Source: an uncultured Bacteroidales bacterium (GTDB taxonomy: Bacteria; Bacteroidota; Bacteroidia; Bacteroidales; Muribaculaceae). Taken from it: a stretch of DNA of 6,426 nt. Location of the stretch: contig URNY01000143.1 in assembly GCA_900549375.1 (NCBI GenBank), positions 1 through 6,426 of the forward strand, given 5' to 3'. The position numbers and the translations under genes were made by a program. Positions within the stretch are counted from its first letter, which is position 1. Each line of letters begins with the position of its first letter. This document shows positions 6,241 to 6,426 of the stretch, one piece after another. Under the pieces are notes generated by a model. The model did no database searches. It was not told where the DNA came from and saw nothing but the letters and a program-made list of their open reading frames with translations.

Positions 6241-6426
6241 GATTACGGACGGATATTTAGTACTCTAACAATGTCTATTCCAACGGCGACCGCTAATATC
6301 CGTATGAAGAAGACGAAGAATAATTAACCGAATTTTGTGGATTCAAAGACAAACGTAAATTCCGAGAACATTACCTCTTTCCTCTCTCCTCGGTACCCGT
6401 ATCAAAATGACAATTCCCGACAAACC
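6241..6426. other. Distal region without a convincing gene; possible decayed small gene
   Basis: No frame on either strand gives a credible complete gene. The plus strand holds protein-like fragments in different frames: YEITDGYLVL just after 6235, then YSNNVYSNGDR (6261-6293), a stop, and YPYEEDEE (6297-6320) ending at TAA 6321. A frame from 6328 to the window edge is open but has no start codon. An 18-aa frame at 6271-6327 is too short to support. No tRNA, terminator hairpin with T-run or repeat was seen. It may be a degraded gene remnant or non-coding DNA. Confidence 0.3.

Noticed and set aside
6066..6260. 64-codon plus-strand frame across the two microproteins
   Set aside because: It is out of frame with both polyproline frames, its proline codons become Ala/Thr runs, and the two coupled starts at 6041 and 6166 explain the region better.
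6324..6426. Terminator or minus-strand gene end at the window edge
   Set aside because: Only a 4-bp inverted repeat (GAAT/ATTC) without a T-run was found, and minus-strand frames here are about 15 codons long.
1..6426. CRISPR array, tRNA, transposase, integrase or attachment-site repeats
   Set aside because: No regularly spaced direct repeats, no tRNA-like cloverleaf, no mobile-element protein and no matching terminal repeats were seen in the window.

Overview
This window reads as one plus-strand gene cluster built around a very large single-polypeptide restriction-modification/translocase gene of the Type ISP kind (LlaBIII/LlaGI-like). It is followed by a string of tightly packed small genes with no recognised function. 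Mostly SD-less starts, A/T-rich leaders and the style of the small low-complexity membrane proteins suggest a gut-type Bacteroidota (Bacteroidales). That is an inference: no ribosomal, tRNA or housekeeping gene is present to confirm it.

Layout. Bases 1-63 are a short leader containing three overlapping perfect inverted repeats; the last one ends exactly at the start codon of the big gene. Bases 64-5045 encode the Type ISP enzyme: Mrr-like nuclease, DEAH helicase/translocase, coupler, gamma-type N6-adenine methylase and C-terminal target-recognition region. The gene is broken by a -1 frameshift near base 3336, between methylase motif IV and the rest of the methylase. Restoring one base gives a continuous frame of 1,660 codons plus stop. 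The stretch around and after the break, to about 4250, is clearly more AT-rich than the flanking parts of the same gene, as expected if the specificity region had been exchanged.

Bases 5045-6240 hold four small genes spaced by -1, 24, 12 and -1 nt. They are a membrane-anchored protein with two arrays of a Gly-x-x-x repeat, a two-helix membrane protein with a long helical tail, and two tandem microproteins (41 and 24 aa) that both end in a polyproline run followed by basic residues. Bases 6241-6426 have no convincing gene, but pieces of protein-like sequence lie in different frames, perhaps a decayed small gene.

How it may work together. In an intact relative the large enzyme would bind an asymmetric DNA site, methylate adenine on one strand, and translocate and cut unmodified DNA. 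In this copy the nuclease-helicase half is separated from the specificity half, so activity is doubtful unless the break is a sequencing error or is bypassed by ribosomal frameshifting. The small genes are on the same strand; the first overlaps the stop codon of the enzyme gene, so they are probably co-transcribed. The two-helix membrane protein plus polyproline microproteins is the part most likely to be an undescribed system, but its function cannot be read from sequence alone.
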